From: Pedobacter sp. L105
GTDB taxonomy: Bacteria; Bacteroidota; Bacteroidia; Sphingobacteriales; Sphingobacteriaceae
Reading direction: 5' to 3'
Assembly: GCF_009765875.1 (NCBI RefSeq)
Contig: NZ_LMUP01000014.1
Span: 124,001 to 188,000 of the forward strand
DNA length: 64,000 nucleotides
Made by a program: the position numbers and the translations under genes. Below the pieces are notes generated by a model, which saw nothing but the letters and a program-made list of their open reading frames with translations, was not told the DNA's origin and searched no databases. This document shows, one piece after another, positions 8,362 to 16,642 of the stretch; within the stretch, counting starts at the first letter, position 1, and every line of letters begins with the position of its first letter.

Positions 8362-8508
8362 ATGAAAAGTTTAAAAGTATTATTAATTGTATTATTAGCC
8401 GTGTTCAGCTTTAACACGATTGCGTCTGCACAACATAGACCACACAAAAGACATCACAAAAAACATCATGTGGTAAGACACCGCACGATCAGACATCCTC
8501 ATCACTAA
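8362..8508 (+). CDS. Small secreted histidine-rich peptide
   Basis: A 48-residue frame (MKSLKVLLIVLLAVFSFN start). Residues 1-23 form a clear signal peptide with a cut after ASA. The mature 25 residues contain 10 His plus many Arg/Lys (QHRPHKRHHKKHH..., ending HPHH). Such a peptide should bind Ni, Cu or Zn in the periplasm or outside the cell; this is inference from composition. A strong terminator follows 26 nt after the stop, so it has its own short transcript. No family name is known to me. The signal peptide, composition and dedicated terminator argue that it is real. Confidence 0.7.
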   Translation: MKSLKVLLIVLLAVFSFNTIASAQHRPHKRHHKKHHVVRHRTIRHPHH

Positions 8509-8533
8509 ATCCGGATTATACCGGATTAAATCG

Positions 8534-8577
8534 GCTGCAGCACAGCCAGCTTTTGCTGGATGCACTGCAGCTTTTTT
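8534..8577 (+). terminator. Rho-independent terminator after the His-rich peptide gene
   Basis: GCTGCAG (8534-8540) pairs with CTGCAGC (8565-8571), with an inner CCAGC/GCTGG stem and a loop TTTT, followed by TTTTTT. It separates the His-rich peptide gene from the convergent dehydrogenase gene ending at 8584. Confidence 0.85.
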
Positions 8578-8583
8578 ATGCAC

Positions 8584-9324
8584 TTATACCAGTAAAGTTC
8601 CGCCATCAACAAAGATGATCTGTCCGGTACCGAATTTTTGTTTCATCGTATATAAAAAGGCCTGTGCAACATCTTCTGCATCACCAATGCGTTTCAATAA
8701 CAATTGATTGCCAACAGTGTTATACATTGCCTGTCTGTCAGCTTCCGGTATAGCGCCCCATAGCTCTGTTTTTATCATGCCCGGTGCTATCATGTTGACT
8801 CTTAAGGGGGCAAGCTCTACGGCCATCGTCCTCATAAACCCTTCCATAGCTGCGCAGATACTTGATCCCAGTGACCAGCCTGATCCCGGACGGCGGCTAG
8901 CTGTTCCACCTGTTAGATTGATTGATCCTCCCGCATTTAAGTAGGGAGTAGCATACTTTACAGCTGTTACCGCTCCCCAGTAACGCAGGTTCCAGTATTT
9001 ACGTGCATACTCAATTTCAGTATCTTTTAATGTTGCCAGGTGAATGTTTTCCCCTGCCGTATATACAAGATGATCAAAATTACCGATGCGCTCAAAGAAG
9101 TTTTTAATGTTTTCTTCCAGACCAAGGTCTACAGCATAGCCTTCGCTTCCTTCGGGAAGTTCTTTTAAAACTTCCTGCACCCGCTGCAGGTTACTGGACA
9201 CAAGAATTACATTTGCACCTTCAGCAGCTGCGGCTTTAGCGGTTGCCAGTCCGAGTCCCGATGTACCACCTAATAAAATTACTTTTTTTCCGGATAGAGA
9301 TCCATATTGGTTGTTCATATTCAT
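8584..9324 (-). CDS. Short-chain dehydrogenase/reductase
   Basis: About 247 residues. The NAD(P) motif GGTSGLG is at about residues 19-25, a YTAGEN segment stands where NNAG is usual, and APGMIKTELW and IIFVDGG mark the C-terminal half as classical SDR. The usual catalytic YxxxK is not obvious: the region after LTGGTASRRPGSG reads WSLGSSICAAMEGF, where Tyr and Lys of the active site appear to be replaced (Trp/Ser and Cys). That is uncommon and suggests altered or lost catalysis. Three in-frame ATGs (9345, 9324, 9318) are possible starts; I chose 9324. Convergent with the His-rich peptide gene; divergent from the hydrolase at 9512. Confidence 0.8.
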   Translation of the reverse strand: MNMNNQYGSLSGKKVILLGGTSGLGLATAKAAAAEGANVILVSSNLQRVQEVLKELPEGSEGYAVDLGLEENIKNFFERIGNFDHLVYTAGENIHLATLKDTEIEYARKYWNLRYWGAVTAVKYATPYLNAGGSINLTGGTASRRPGSGWSLGSSICAAMEGFMRTMAVELAPLRVNMIAPGMIKTELWGAIPEADRQAMYNTVGNQLLLKRIGDAEDVAQAFLYTMKQKFGTGQIIFVDGGTLLV

Positions 9325-9511
9325 TTGTTTTATGTAGGAGACCATGATGAAATACCAGCCTCCAGGTGATTAATTTGCTGATACAAAGTAACGATGCTTA
9401 GGCTTAGGCTGGCTTAACAAATGTTAAAAAGAGAAACTGTGGACATAATTTATTAGCATAAATATTTTTATCTTTAAGATATCACTTTCAGGCGTGTAAG
9501 ATCATTTCTTT

Positions 9512-10381
9512 ATGAAAAAAATCAAACAACTTATTGCAAGGGCAAAATCATTAAACGGGAAAGTCAATGAAGAACTACGGGAAGTACTTTGGGAATTGGT
9601 TCTGTATTCTCCGAAAGTACCGGTTCGGCTGCATCAGCAGCAACTGCTGGATGAAGCAGTTAAATTTAGCCTGAAAGTTGAAGATCGGCATCTAAGTTAT
9701 AAAGTGCTAACTTTTAATGGTTTTAAGTGGGGTAGAGGTAGTCGGCTTATTTTGCTTACGCATGGATGGGCTTCTAAAGCAGCAGATTTTTCTGAATTGA
9801 TTACCGCTTTACTTCAATTAGAAGAGGTAACTGTTATTGCTTTTGATGCGCCGGGAAACGGAAGCTCTGAAGGCGATTTATCACATCTGCTTTTATACAT
9901 TGAATCACTGAAGGCAATTATTAAAACTTATGGCACTCCTGATGTGCTGATAGGCCATTCTTTAGGGGTAATTGCGAATGTAATGCTGCTTAAAGAATTT
10001 GAAGGTATTGCGCTTCCCTTGCTGATTAGCCTGGCACCGCTGATCAGGCTTCAGGAAAATTTTATTGCCAGCATGGATGCCGTTGATGCCGGGACTGATG
10101 GAAAGAAAGCTTTTATGGACAAGTTTATGACCCATTTCAACAGGCCTCCTTCCGATCTTAACATGAACCATATTTATAATCTGGATGGCCAGCTGAAACA
10201 CTGGCTGGCTTATGACGAAAAAGATCACATAGCACCCTATGCTTATCTGAAGGATTTTTTAATTGATCACCCTTCCATCGATGCGCAGCCTTATCAAAAC
10301 CTGGGTCATGAAAAATTGTTGAGAGATCCTGAAGTTATAGCCAGGGTTCGTGCACAGGTAGAATCTGTTTTATTCGTTTAA
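9512..10381 (+). CDS. Alpha/beta-hydrolase family protein
   Basis: 289 residues. The alpha/beta-hydrolase core runs from THGWASKAADFSE (about 83-95, oxyanion loop) through FDAPGNGSSEG. The nucleophile elbow GHSLG has Ser150. Candidate partners are Asp235 or Asp238 (YDEKDHIAP) and His266 (NLGHEKLL), giving a complete Ser-Asp-His triad. No signal peptide, so cytoplasmic. Substrate cannot be deduced; an ester or thioester is plausible. It stands alone between the divergent dehydrogenase and a convergent flavin reductase gene whose end is 17 nt away. Confidence 0.87.
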   Translation: MKKIKQLIARAKSLNGKVNEELREVLWELVLYSPKVPVRLHQQQLLDEAVKFSLKVEDRHLSYKVLTFNGFKWGRGSRLILLTHGWASKAADFSELITALLQLEEVTVIAFDAPGNGSSEGDLSHLLLYIESLKAIIKTYGTPDVLIGHSLGVIANVMLLKEFEGIALPLLISLAPLIRLQENFIASMDAVDAGTDGKKAFMDKFMTHFNRPPSDLNMNHIYNLDGQLKHWLAYDEKDHIAPYAYLKDFLIDHPSIDAQPYQNLGHEKLLRDPEVIARVRAQVESVLFV

Positions 10382-10397
10382 TAGTTACACTGATCTG

Positions 10398-10907
10398 TTA
10401 AGCAATTGCTACAACAACCTGTAGAATTTTCTGAAGGGTATTTTCATCAAATTTATTGGTGATTTTATCATATTTACCAGAGGCACCGCTGATCAGCAAT
10501 TTTCCCTGTTCAGGAATTTTTGCACCCAAAGTGGTTAAGACTAGCTCCAGCGATTCAAATGCTTTTTCTCCTCCCGCGGCGGCTACAATGATTCCTACTG
10601 GTTTATCTGTAAATACAACCGTAGCAACGGTCCATTCCAGCGCATTTTTTAAGGTTCCCGGGATACTAAAAACGTATTCAGGTGAACAAATGATTACGGC
10701 ATCGGCCTGTTCAATGCGCTGAATAAAGTCGCTGATAACTGCAGGTAAATTCTCCGTAATATCGGGGTTGAAATGAGGAAAAGAGGAGATTTGCTCGTAA
10801 ATTTCTATATCATATTGCTCTGCATAAACACTGGTTATGCTTTCCAGAATGGCTTTATTCACAGAATTTTTCCGGGTGCTGCCAGAAATGGCTAATATTT
10901 TTTTCAC
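10398..10907 (-). CDS. NADPH-dependent FMN reductase family protein
   Basis: 169 residues with a flavodoxin-like fold. AISGSTRKNSVNKAIL at residues 5-20 forms the phosphate-binding loop for FMN. IICSPEYVFSIPGTLKNALEW is the hallmark of the NADPH-dependent FMN reductase / chromate-reductase family (ArsH, YieF, azoreductase relatives). GIIVAAAGGEKA lies next to the isoalloxazine. It likely reduces FMN, quinones or other small acceptors in the cytoplasm. Single gene, convergent with the hydrolase gene and divergent from the GH13 lipoprotein gene. Confidence 0.9.
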   Translation of the reverse strand: MKKILAISGSTRKNSVNKAILESITSVYAEQYDIEIYEQISSFPHFNPDITENLPAVISDFIQRIEQADAVIICSPEYVFSIPGTLKNALEWTVATVVFTDKPVGIIVAAAGGEKAFESLELVLTTLGAKIPEQGKLLISGASGKYDKITNKFDENTLQKILQVVVAIA

Positions 10908-11006
10908 GGGCTAAATATAAGTTATTCATTCTTTAACTTTCGCTAGACAGTAGAGGATAGTTAATAAAATCATGAAACGTACTTTCGGTAAATTTCCAGA
11001 AAGCTC

Positions 11007-12722
11007 ATGAACCAAATATTGAAGCAAAATTTACTGAAATCAATCTGTATCTTATTAATTGCGGGTTGCACATCTGTTAAACAAAAAAGCTATTATCCTG
11101 AGTGGTTAAATAAAGCAGTGTTTTATCAGATCTATCCGCAAAGTTTTAAAGACGGTAACGGAGATGGAATTGGAGATATTAAAGGCATGACCGAAAAACT
11201 GCCTTATGTTAAATCATTGGGTGTTACTGCCATCTGGCTGAACCCTGTATTTGAATCTACTTTCAGGGATGCGGGGTATGATGTGACTGATTTTTATAAA
11301 GTTGCACCACGATATGGAAATAATGATGATCTCAGGCAATTTATGTCCAAAGCCCACCAGCTGGGCCTAAAAGTATGTCTGGACCTGGTAGCCGGACATA
11401 CTTCTATTGATCATCCCTGGTTTATCAAATCGGCACAGGCAAAACCTAATGTTTATACAGACCGGTACATCTGGACGAGTTCTAAAGATATTAAGCCGGA
11501 AAAATTCGTTAGCGGCAGTTACGAAAGAGCGGGGAACTATCAGAAAAACTTTTTCGAAACACAGCCTGCCCTGAATTATGGTTATGCCAATCCAAATCCC
11601 AATCATCCATGGGAGCAATCAATCAATGCCCCCGGGCCAGTAAGCACCAGGGAAGAGCTGAAAAAAATTATGGCTTACTGGATGGATATGGGAGCAGATG
11701 GTTTCAGGGTAGATATGGCTTCCTCCCTGATCAAGAATGACCCTAAGTTTACAGAGACTAATAAACTTTGGGGAGGCATCCGAAGCTGGTTTACATCAAA
11801 ATATCCGGATGGTGTATTGGTTGCTGAGTGGAGTTATCCGGCACAAGCAATAAAGGCCGGTTTTATGCTCGATTTTCTGATTCACTTTAACGCTAAAGGT
11901 TATCCTTCTTTATTTTTTGATGATACTGCGGTGGTATTAAAGGCTAAAGATCCATTTTTTGCTAAGGCAGGTAAAGGCAGCCCAATGGAGTTCGTAAACA
12001 GCTATCTTTTTCAAAAGAAACAGGTAGGAGATGCTGGTTTAATTGCTGTGCCTACAGCTAACCATGATTTCCAGCGGTTGAGGAGCGGCGGAAGGAATAA
12101 CGATGATGAATTGAAGGTAGCACTTGCTTTTTTATTAACCTGGCAGTCTGTTCCTTTTATCTACTATGGTGATGAGATCGGGATGAAGTTTGTAAGTAAC
12201 CCTCTCCCGGATAAAGAGGGTAGTGTGTTTCCCTTTGATATTTTTCACTATGTGGCAAACCGCGCTGGCAGCAGAACACCTATGCAATGGTCTTCAGCAA
12301 AGAACGCGGGTTTTTCAACTGCAGATTCTACCTCTTTATATCTTCCGGTTGATGTAGACAGTAAAAGGCCAACGGTTGAAAATGAGGAAAAGGTACCAAA
12401 CTCGCTGCTGAATTTTGTCAGGTCGCTGATCAAGCTGCGTTCGGAAAATATGGCTTTAGGGAATACCGGAGGTTTGCAGATTTTATATGCGAAGGATAAG
12501 AAATACCCGCTCGTTTATGAAAGAAGTGATGCTGCCGACCGTTTTATCATTACTGTTAACCCCAAAGGGGAAGCAGTACAACTAAACCTGAATGGTTTTA
12601 AAGATAAAAAGCTAACGCCTGTGTTGACTCAGAATTGCAGTATTAAGTATAGACATGGAGATCTCAGACTGCAAATGCAGGGGGTAAGTTTTGGGATTTA
12701 TAAAGTTGCTCCTATGAATTGA
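11007..12722 (+). CDS. GH13 alpha-amylase-family lipoprotein
   Basis: 571 residues. Residues 1-21 are a lipoprotein signal with lipobox LIAGC (Cys21), so it is membrane-anchored outside the cytoplasm. The catalytic barrel contains FYQIYPQSFKDGNGDGIGD, DGFRVDMA with nucleophile Asp236, VLVAEW with acid/base Glu274, and TANHD with Asp354; all three catalytic residues are present. YYGDEIGM follows, then a C-terminal beta domain. The DGNGDGIGD segment is shared with oligo-1,6-glucosidase and trehalose/sucrose-converting GH13 enzymes, so an exo-acting alpha-glucosidase is more likely than an endo-amylase. A small hypothetical gene follows 42 nt downstream, probably in the same transcript. Confidence 0.9.
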   Translation: MNQILKQNLLKSICILLIAGCTSVKQKSYYPEWLNKAVFYQIYPQSFKDGNGDGIGDIKGMTEKLPYVKSLGVTAIWLNPVFESTFRDAGYDVTDFYKVAPRYGNNDDLRQFMSKAHQLGLKVCLDLVAGHTSIDHPWFIKSAQAKPNVYTDRYIWTSSKDIKPEKFVSGSYERAGNYQKNFFETQPALNYGYANPNPNHPWEQSINAPGPVSTREELKKIMAYWMDMGADGFRVDMASSLIKNDPKFTETNKLWGGIRSWFTSKYPDGVLVAEWSYPAQAIKAGFMLDFLIHFNAKGYPSLFFDDTAVVLKAKDPFFAKAGKGSPMEFVNSYLFQKKQVGDAGLIAVPTANHDFQRLRSGGRNNDDELKVALAFLLTWQSVPFIYYGDEIGMKFVSNPLPDKEGSVFPFDIFHYVANRAGSRTPMQWSSAKNAGFSTADSTSLYLPVDVDSKRPTVENEEKVPNSLLNFVRSLIKLRSENMALGNTGGLQILYAKDKKYPLVYERSDAADRFIITVNPKGEAVQLNLNGFKDKKLTPVLTQNCSIKYRHGDLRLQMQGVSFGIYKVAPMN

Positions 12723-12764
12723 TAAAGTTTACAAACCAAAGTATAGGTATAGTGTTATTTAAAT

Positions 12765-13010
12765 ATGAAACAATATCACTATACCATTAATAATGGGGGT
12801 AAGCTTCAGGATCTGGTGATTTACACGCCTGTTGATCAGGAAGGGAGATACGCTGTAGAGCTGGAAGGAAATCTTTTAGGCTATTTATTCTATGCTGATC
12901 TGGATACTGATAAAAACTGTCCGATGTGGCAGGGATCAACGCCATCTTTGACATTAATGGCCGCTGAGCTGGGGGCGTTTTTAGAACAGTCGGATGTGGA
13001 TGTCAGGTAA
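12765..13010 (+). CDS. Conserved-looking small protein, unknown function
   Basis: 81 residues, acidic, soluble, no signal peptide. It starts MKQYHYTINNGGKLQDLVIY, has a central YLFYADLDTDKNC, and ends with a helix LMAAELGAFLEQSD. I do not recognise the family. It begins 42 nt after the GH13 lipoprotein gene on the same strand and ends 4 nt from the convergent Crp-like regulator gene. The regular alternation of strands and one helix suggests a small alpha/beta fold. Confidence 0.6.
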   Translation: MKQYHYTINNGGKLQDLVIYTPVDQEGRYAVELEGNLLGYLFYADLDTDKNCPMWQGSTPSLTLMAAELGAFLEQSDVDVR

Positions 13011-13014
13011 CTAA

Positions 13015-13587
13015 TTATTTGATATTTCTTCGGATGCGACTGAGTGATTGAGGCGTGATGCCCAGGTAAGAAGCAATGTCCTTTAATGGAATACGTAAAA
13101 TGATATCCGGATGCTGTGTCATAAATAGTTTGTATTTGCCTTCGGCGTCTTCACCCAGGTAGGTGTTACGGATATTAACTTTTTCTATTAAACGAAGCTG
13201 ATTTTGCTGGTCTATCAATTCTTTCATGTAAGGAAGTTTTTCATATAGCTCCAAAAGCCTGTTCCTGGTAATACTCAAAACTTCTGTAGGACAGGATGCC
13301 TGTATGAATGCTGAAGTGGGTGTTTCTTCATTAAAGCTTTGCAAAATAGAAGCAAACCGATCTTCATTGTAAAAATAATGGGTTAGCTCTATCCCTTTGT
13401 CGTTAGTTGATCCAATACGCAGTACTCCGCTACAAACAAAAAACATTTCTTTAGCAATCTTGTTGGGTAATATTAGAAAATCACCTTCTTTAAAAGTTTT
13501 AGATGTGAAGTGTTCCGTAATGATATTTTCGTCTGTGTCTGATATGGGTTTTAATGATTTTAAATAATTGATAAGCTGGCTCTCCAT
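13015..13587 (-). CDS. Crp/Fnr-family transcription regulator
   Basis: About 190 residues from the ATG at 13587 (MESQLINYLKSLKPI). The cyclic-nucleotide-binding-like barrel includes FKEGDFLILPNKIAKEMFFV and VCSGVLRIG. The C-terminal winged helix reads RIPLKDIASYLGITPQSLSRIRR, the usual recognition helix of Bacteroidota Crp-like regulators. Residues that bind cAMP phosphate (RTA motif) are not seen, so another ligand or none is likely. An in-frame ATG at 13629 would add 14 residues (LLFYLKRF...) without domain similarity. Target unknown; no enzyme gene is directly divergent from it. Confidence 0.85.
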   Translation of the reverse strand: MESQLINYLKSLKPISDTDENIITEHFTSKTFKEGDFLILPNKIAKEMFFVCSGVLRIGSTNDKGIELTHYFYNEDRFASILQSFNEETPTSAFIQASCPTEVLSITRNRLLELYEKLPYMKELIDQQNQLRLIEKVNIRNTYLGEDAEGKYKLFMTQHPDIILRIPLKDIASYLGITPQSLSRIRRNIK

Positions 13588-14041
13588 CTGGTAAATATCT
13601 GTAAACCTCTTTAAATAAAATAATAACAAATTGCCCGTCTATTTAATTTGCCGTTTTCAGGTTATTATATATCTCAAGTAATAACTAGGTGATTATTTAC
13701 TGGCGGTAGATTGTTCAGAAAACAGATGCAAAGGAAAGCCTCCGGCAGTTCTAATGTAGTCCTTTTGAAAGCCTACTATGTGTACCCTAAGCATACCCGA
13801 AATACGGATACAGTACAGATTGGGTATATTTGGAAAGGATACAAATGGGCTGCTTTAGGATTAAAGCAAGAGTTCTTAAAAACCTGTTAAATAAGTAGTC
13901 TCTGAGTCGTTCCCGGTGAATAGTAGTTATAGCCTGATGTTTAATTGTAATAGGGAACCCACTATCGATAGGGTTCCCCTTTAAAGTCAAAAAGCCTGCA
14001 GTCATCAGATTTGCAGGCTTTTTGAGTTGGAATAGAGTCTA
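13588..14041. other. Gap with a doubtful short frame and two hairpins
   Basis: A 54-codon frame on + (13726-13890, MQRKASGSSNVVLLKAYYVY..., ending LGLKQEFLKTC) looks protein-like, with alternating strands VQIGYIWKGYKWAALG. It has no start signal I trust and may be the tail of a decayed gene. After it come an 8-bp hairpin GGGAACCC / GGGTTCCC (13953-13978) and a second stem AAAAAGCCTGCA / TGCAGGCTTTTT (13989-14024). The second is a good bidirectional terminator for the gene ending at 14042. Confidence 0.4.
13988..14024. terminator. Bidirectional rho-independent terminator
   Basis: AAAAAGCCTGCA (13989-14000) pairs with TGCAGGCTTTTT (14012-14023) across a loop of about 11 nt. The A-run on one side and T-run on the other allow termination in both directions. 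It lies just past the stop of the secreted Lys/Asp-rich protein gene. Confidence 0.8.
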
Positions 14042-14500
14042 TTATTGATTTGCCGGAGGGGTACCTGCAGGTAATTTCAAACCTGAAATACCAGTAACTA
14101 CTTCATCGTCGTCATCTTTTGAATGTTTTCCTTTTTTCTTTTTCTTATCACCGCCACGCAGCTGCTCTTCTAAAAACGCATCATAATCAGTTTGTTGATC
14201 GCCTTTCAGCAAGTTTCTTATATTCTGCACAGTTTGATTCTGCAGTTTGTAAAACTTAGCCGTATCGTCTTCAGAGCCATTTCCAGCCTGTTGTTTTTTA
14301 GAAAGTTCCAGCTGCTGCGTATACATATCCAATGTATAATTATAAATGATACTTCTTTGAGTAGGGTTTAGCTTCACCTTTTTTTCCATTGCCGTTATGC
14401 TTTTTGTAGCAAGCTCTACAGCAGTAGGGGTTTTAGGTTGTGCGTTGACGAAAGAAATCAAGCCAAAGATCATTGAGAGAATTATAATATATCTTTTCAT
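14042..14500 (-). CDS. Secreted Lys/Asp-rich protein, unknown function
   Basis: 152 residues from the ATG at 14500. Signal peptide MKRYIIILSMIFGLISFVNA, then a helical segment (about 25-115: LATKSITAMEKKVKLNPTQ...) that looks like the small periplasmic all-helical proteins of Bacteroidota, which are related in pattern to LTXXQ/Spy proteins. A charged stretch GGDKKKKKGKHSKDDDDE and a proline-rich end follow. The NPTQ motif (after KVKL) is reminiscent of the LTxxQ signature. Function unknown; a periplasmic chaperone or cation-binding role would be speculation. Strong terminator at its 3' end. Confidence 0.7.
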   Translation of the reverse strand: MKRYIIILSMIFGLISFVNAQPKTPTAVELATKSITAMEKKVKLNPTQRSIIYNYTLDMYTQQLELSKKQQAGNGSEDDTAKFYKLQNQTVQNIRNLLKGDQQTDYDAFLEEQLRGGDKKKKKGKHSKDDDDEVVTGISGLKLPAGTPPANQ

Positions 14501-14666
14501 AGTTGTTTTATGATGAATAGCTTCTTTTATGCTTGAAGCCAATTATTGGTGCAATTTATGAATTATCTGCATTACTTTTTAAAAAATAGAATATCCTTAT
14601 TTTTCTTTACCCGGCTTGCCAAATAGGAATGGTAATATTGCCGGTGAATAGTTTAACTCTCATCAT

Positions 14667-14872
14667 ATGGCCGTACTTAAATCTTTACTTATTTTCATAC
14701 TGGCAGGTGTTTTTGAGATAGGCGGCAGTTACCTGATCTGGTTATGGCTTAAAGAAGATAAGCCTGGAAAGTGGATGGCTTTAAGCCAGATCGTTATGAA
14801 ATCATAGGCGCTACAATAGCATTGATAGGAGCTTGTATTATTTATATGCCGAGAAGTGTTAATAAGCTTTAA
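14667..14872 (+). pseudogene. ynfA: ynfA (UPF0060 membrane protein) with internal deletion and frameshift
   Basis: The first 36 codons read MAVLKSLLIFILAGVFEIGG...WLWLKEDKPGKW, the N-terminus of the four-helix UPF0060/YnfA family. From 14771 another frame reads VDGFKPDRYEIIGATIALIG...YMPRSVNKL and a stop, the normal C-terminus of the same family (VDG-KPDR-Y-IGA). About 43 residues (helices 2-3) of the usual 108 are missing. The two parts join at GTGG in different frames: the first frame stops at TAG 14805-14807. So this is a deletion of roughly 130 bp, not a multiple of three. The product cannot be functional. Confidence 0.8.
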
Positions 14873-14879
14873 AAAAACT

Positions 14880-16208
14880 TTAATCCACATCTTTAGGTAA
14901 AAATGAACTGATGTCAAAAGATGCTTTCACCGGATGAATACCATTTACATCTTTTACCACTAACCTGTATTGCTTATCAAAAAGAATGTCACTAGATCTT
15001 TTGTTAATAATTAATTTTAGCCAGGTTAGGAAATTAGCAGCTTCCTCCTGTGAGGAGAAATACAGATCAAATGGATGTTTCCCTGTTTCATTGATATCCT
15101 GCAGCTGGAAAACAAGGTTGCGTTGAGAACTAGGATCAATGAGTTCATAAAAGATAGGGTGCAGATCCTTTTGTTTGATTAATAAAACGTTATCACTGGT
15201 AACCGTTCCATAAGCATATTCTACTTCATCGTCTGCCTCACTATAGGTGCGGTCTCCCTTTCTAATGTGCCTGTAAAGATAGGTCACCGTTAATTTTCCT
15301 TTGATATCTCTATTTATAATGGGAATGATAATTTCTTTTAGACGTAGTTTTACTGCTTCGGGGCCTGGAATAATATTATTCCCTGTCATGTTTTCAAATG
15401 AGCTGATATAAGCTGGTTTAGGCTGAGTATTGCCAATGGTTAAATTGATGATGGTGTTTCCTAACAGCGTAGTTTTCGGCGTACCCGTTTGCATGATTGA
15501 AAAGTTATTGTCTTTCAGTATTCCATTGGACACAACAATTTGCTGACTGATCGTATCCTGTTCTACATATTGGCTGTTGCTGTCATGATTTCCCAGGGCA
15601 AAAACTGCTCCGCTTGCCAGTGTAACAGAAGGATTAATATTCACTTCCTGGCTTCCCGTAAAGGAACGGCTGCCGATGTAAAAGTGGCCATATTGGGTTT
15701 TGAACTGGTCCCAGGTTTTAAAATATACACCATCCTGATTTTCGTTAAGTGTAAAATCCATTTTTATTTTTTCCAGCCGGTCTCCTAGTGCCAAATTCTG
15801 CTGCGTGATTTTGTCGGGATCTTTTGGAGCTACTGATATGGTGAGGGTAATATTTGCATTGGTATAGTCTGTTGCAGAGTTATCGTCAGATTTTGAAAAG
15901 TAAACGGAATTGATGGATGCTTTAAGAGCTTCCGGTGTTTTACTCATTTTGGCATAAGCTGCAATAAGTTCCTTTTGTCCTTCACCCTGAAAATTTAGGA
16001 TTGTTTTTGGTTCGGTGCGATCAGGAGTTTCTGCGTTAATATTGGCCAGAGTAGTCAATGCGATAGGTGCATTGTTCCCATCTTTACGAATAGGGTCTAC
16101 CATTGTTCCATATCTCGCCATGAGAGGAGCTTTCTGAGGCGTATTCCGATAGGCAGAACATGCGCTGAATAGCGAAAGAACTGGCAGTAAAATGAGAATG
16201 CGTTTCAT
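14880..16208 (-). CDS. Large lipoprotein, unknown function
   Basis: 442 residues. Residues 1-17 are a lipoprotein signal, lipobox LFSAC with Cys17. The mature part is rich in beta-strand patterns and Asn/Thr; the recognisable stretches (YGHFYIGSRSFTGSQEVNINP, LIIPIINRDIKGKLTVTYLYRHIRKGDRTY) do not recall a known family. It is preceded 2 nt upstream by a 72-residue unknown gene, so the two are translated from one message. No secretion-system or polysaccharide-utilisation gene lies near, and the GC and codon choice look like the neighbours. Possibly lineage-specific. Confidence 0.72.
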   Translation of the reverse strand: MKRILILLPVLSLFSACSAYRNTPQKAPLMARYGTMVDPIRKDGNNAPIALTTLANINAETPDRTEPKTILNFQGEGQKELIAAYAKMSKTPEALKASINSVYFSKSDDNSATDYTNANITLTISVAPKDPDKITQQNLALGDRLEKIKMDFTLNENQDGVYFKTWDQFKTQYGHFYIGSRSFTGSQEVNINPSVTLASGAVFALGNHDSNSQYVEQDTISQQIVVSNGILKDNNFSIMQTGTPKTTLLGNTIINLTIGNTQPKPAYISSFENMTGNNIIPGPEAVKLRLKEIIIPIINRDIKGKLTVTYLYRHIRKGDRTYSEADDEVEYAYGTVTSDNVLLIKQKDLHPIFYELIDPSSQRNLVFQLQDINETGKHPFDLYFSSQEEAANFLTWLKLIINKRSSDILFDKQYRLVVKDVNGIHPVKASFDISSFLPKDVD

Positions 16209-16210
16209 AA

Positions 16211-16429
16211 TCAGGGAAGTTGATAAATGATGGTCTGAATGTCAGCAGGTGGGGCGGTGCAGTGAAAACTCTGTTTTGCTACAAACACAGCAGTCTGCAA
16301 ATTGATTTGCCCGGTTGAACATGGACCAAAAGTTCTTGATTTTAAATTGATAAGCGAAGCATCATCATCCAATACATCATAAAGTGGAGCTTTGCTTATA
16401 TCGTTAGTTACACGGTAATAATGCGGCAT
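16211..16429 (-). CDS. Small protein paired with the large lipoprotein
   Basis: 72 residues, MPHYYRVTNDISKAPLYDVL start, two Cys (FGPCSTGQ and FHCTAPP), no signal peptide or membrane segment. It ends 2 nt before the lipoprotein gene and is very likely translationally coupled to it. It contains a short DDDASLINLKSRTF stretch and no motif I recognise. The pairing suggests a common role, but one partner looks cytoplasmic and the other is lipid-anchored, which is unusual for a two-protein complex. Confidence 0.58.
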   Translation of the reverse strand: MPHYYRVTNDISKAPLYDVLDDDASLINLKSRTFGPCSTGQINLQTAVFVAKQSFHCTAPPADIQTIIYQLP

Positions 16430-16570
16430 GTGATTTGGATTTAAAGTAATAAATAGTTATAAGTTAAATTTATAATTTATTTAAATAAAAACGAGGGTCT
16501 TATTACCCATTATTTTTATAGGTAGGGGCAATTGGTGGGAGGTTCTGGAAATTGTAAGTATAGAATACGT

Positions 16571-16605
16571 AAAAACCCGTTTCAAGTTGATCTGAAACGG
16601 GTTTT
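16571..16605. terminator. Bidirectional terminator hairpin
   Basis: AAAAACCCGTTTCA (16571-16584) pairs with TGAAACGGGTTTT (16592-16604); loop AGTTGATC. A-run and T-run flank the stem. It lies between the start of the small protein gene at 16429 and the end of the membrane protein gene at 16643, so it most likely ends the latter transcript. Confidence 0.82.
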
Positions 16606-16642
16606 GTATCGGTTGATGGGAGAAATTGGCCGACTGGCCAGA

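Noticed and set aside
13787..14005. 72-codon minus-strand frame over two hairpins
   Set aside because: It runs through the terminator stems and has no coding character; the opposite strand looks slightly more protein-like.
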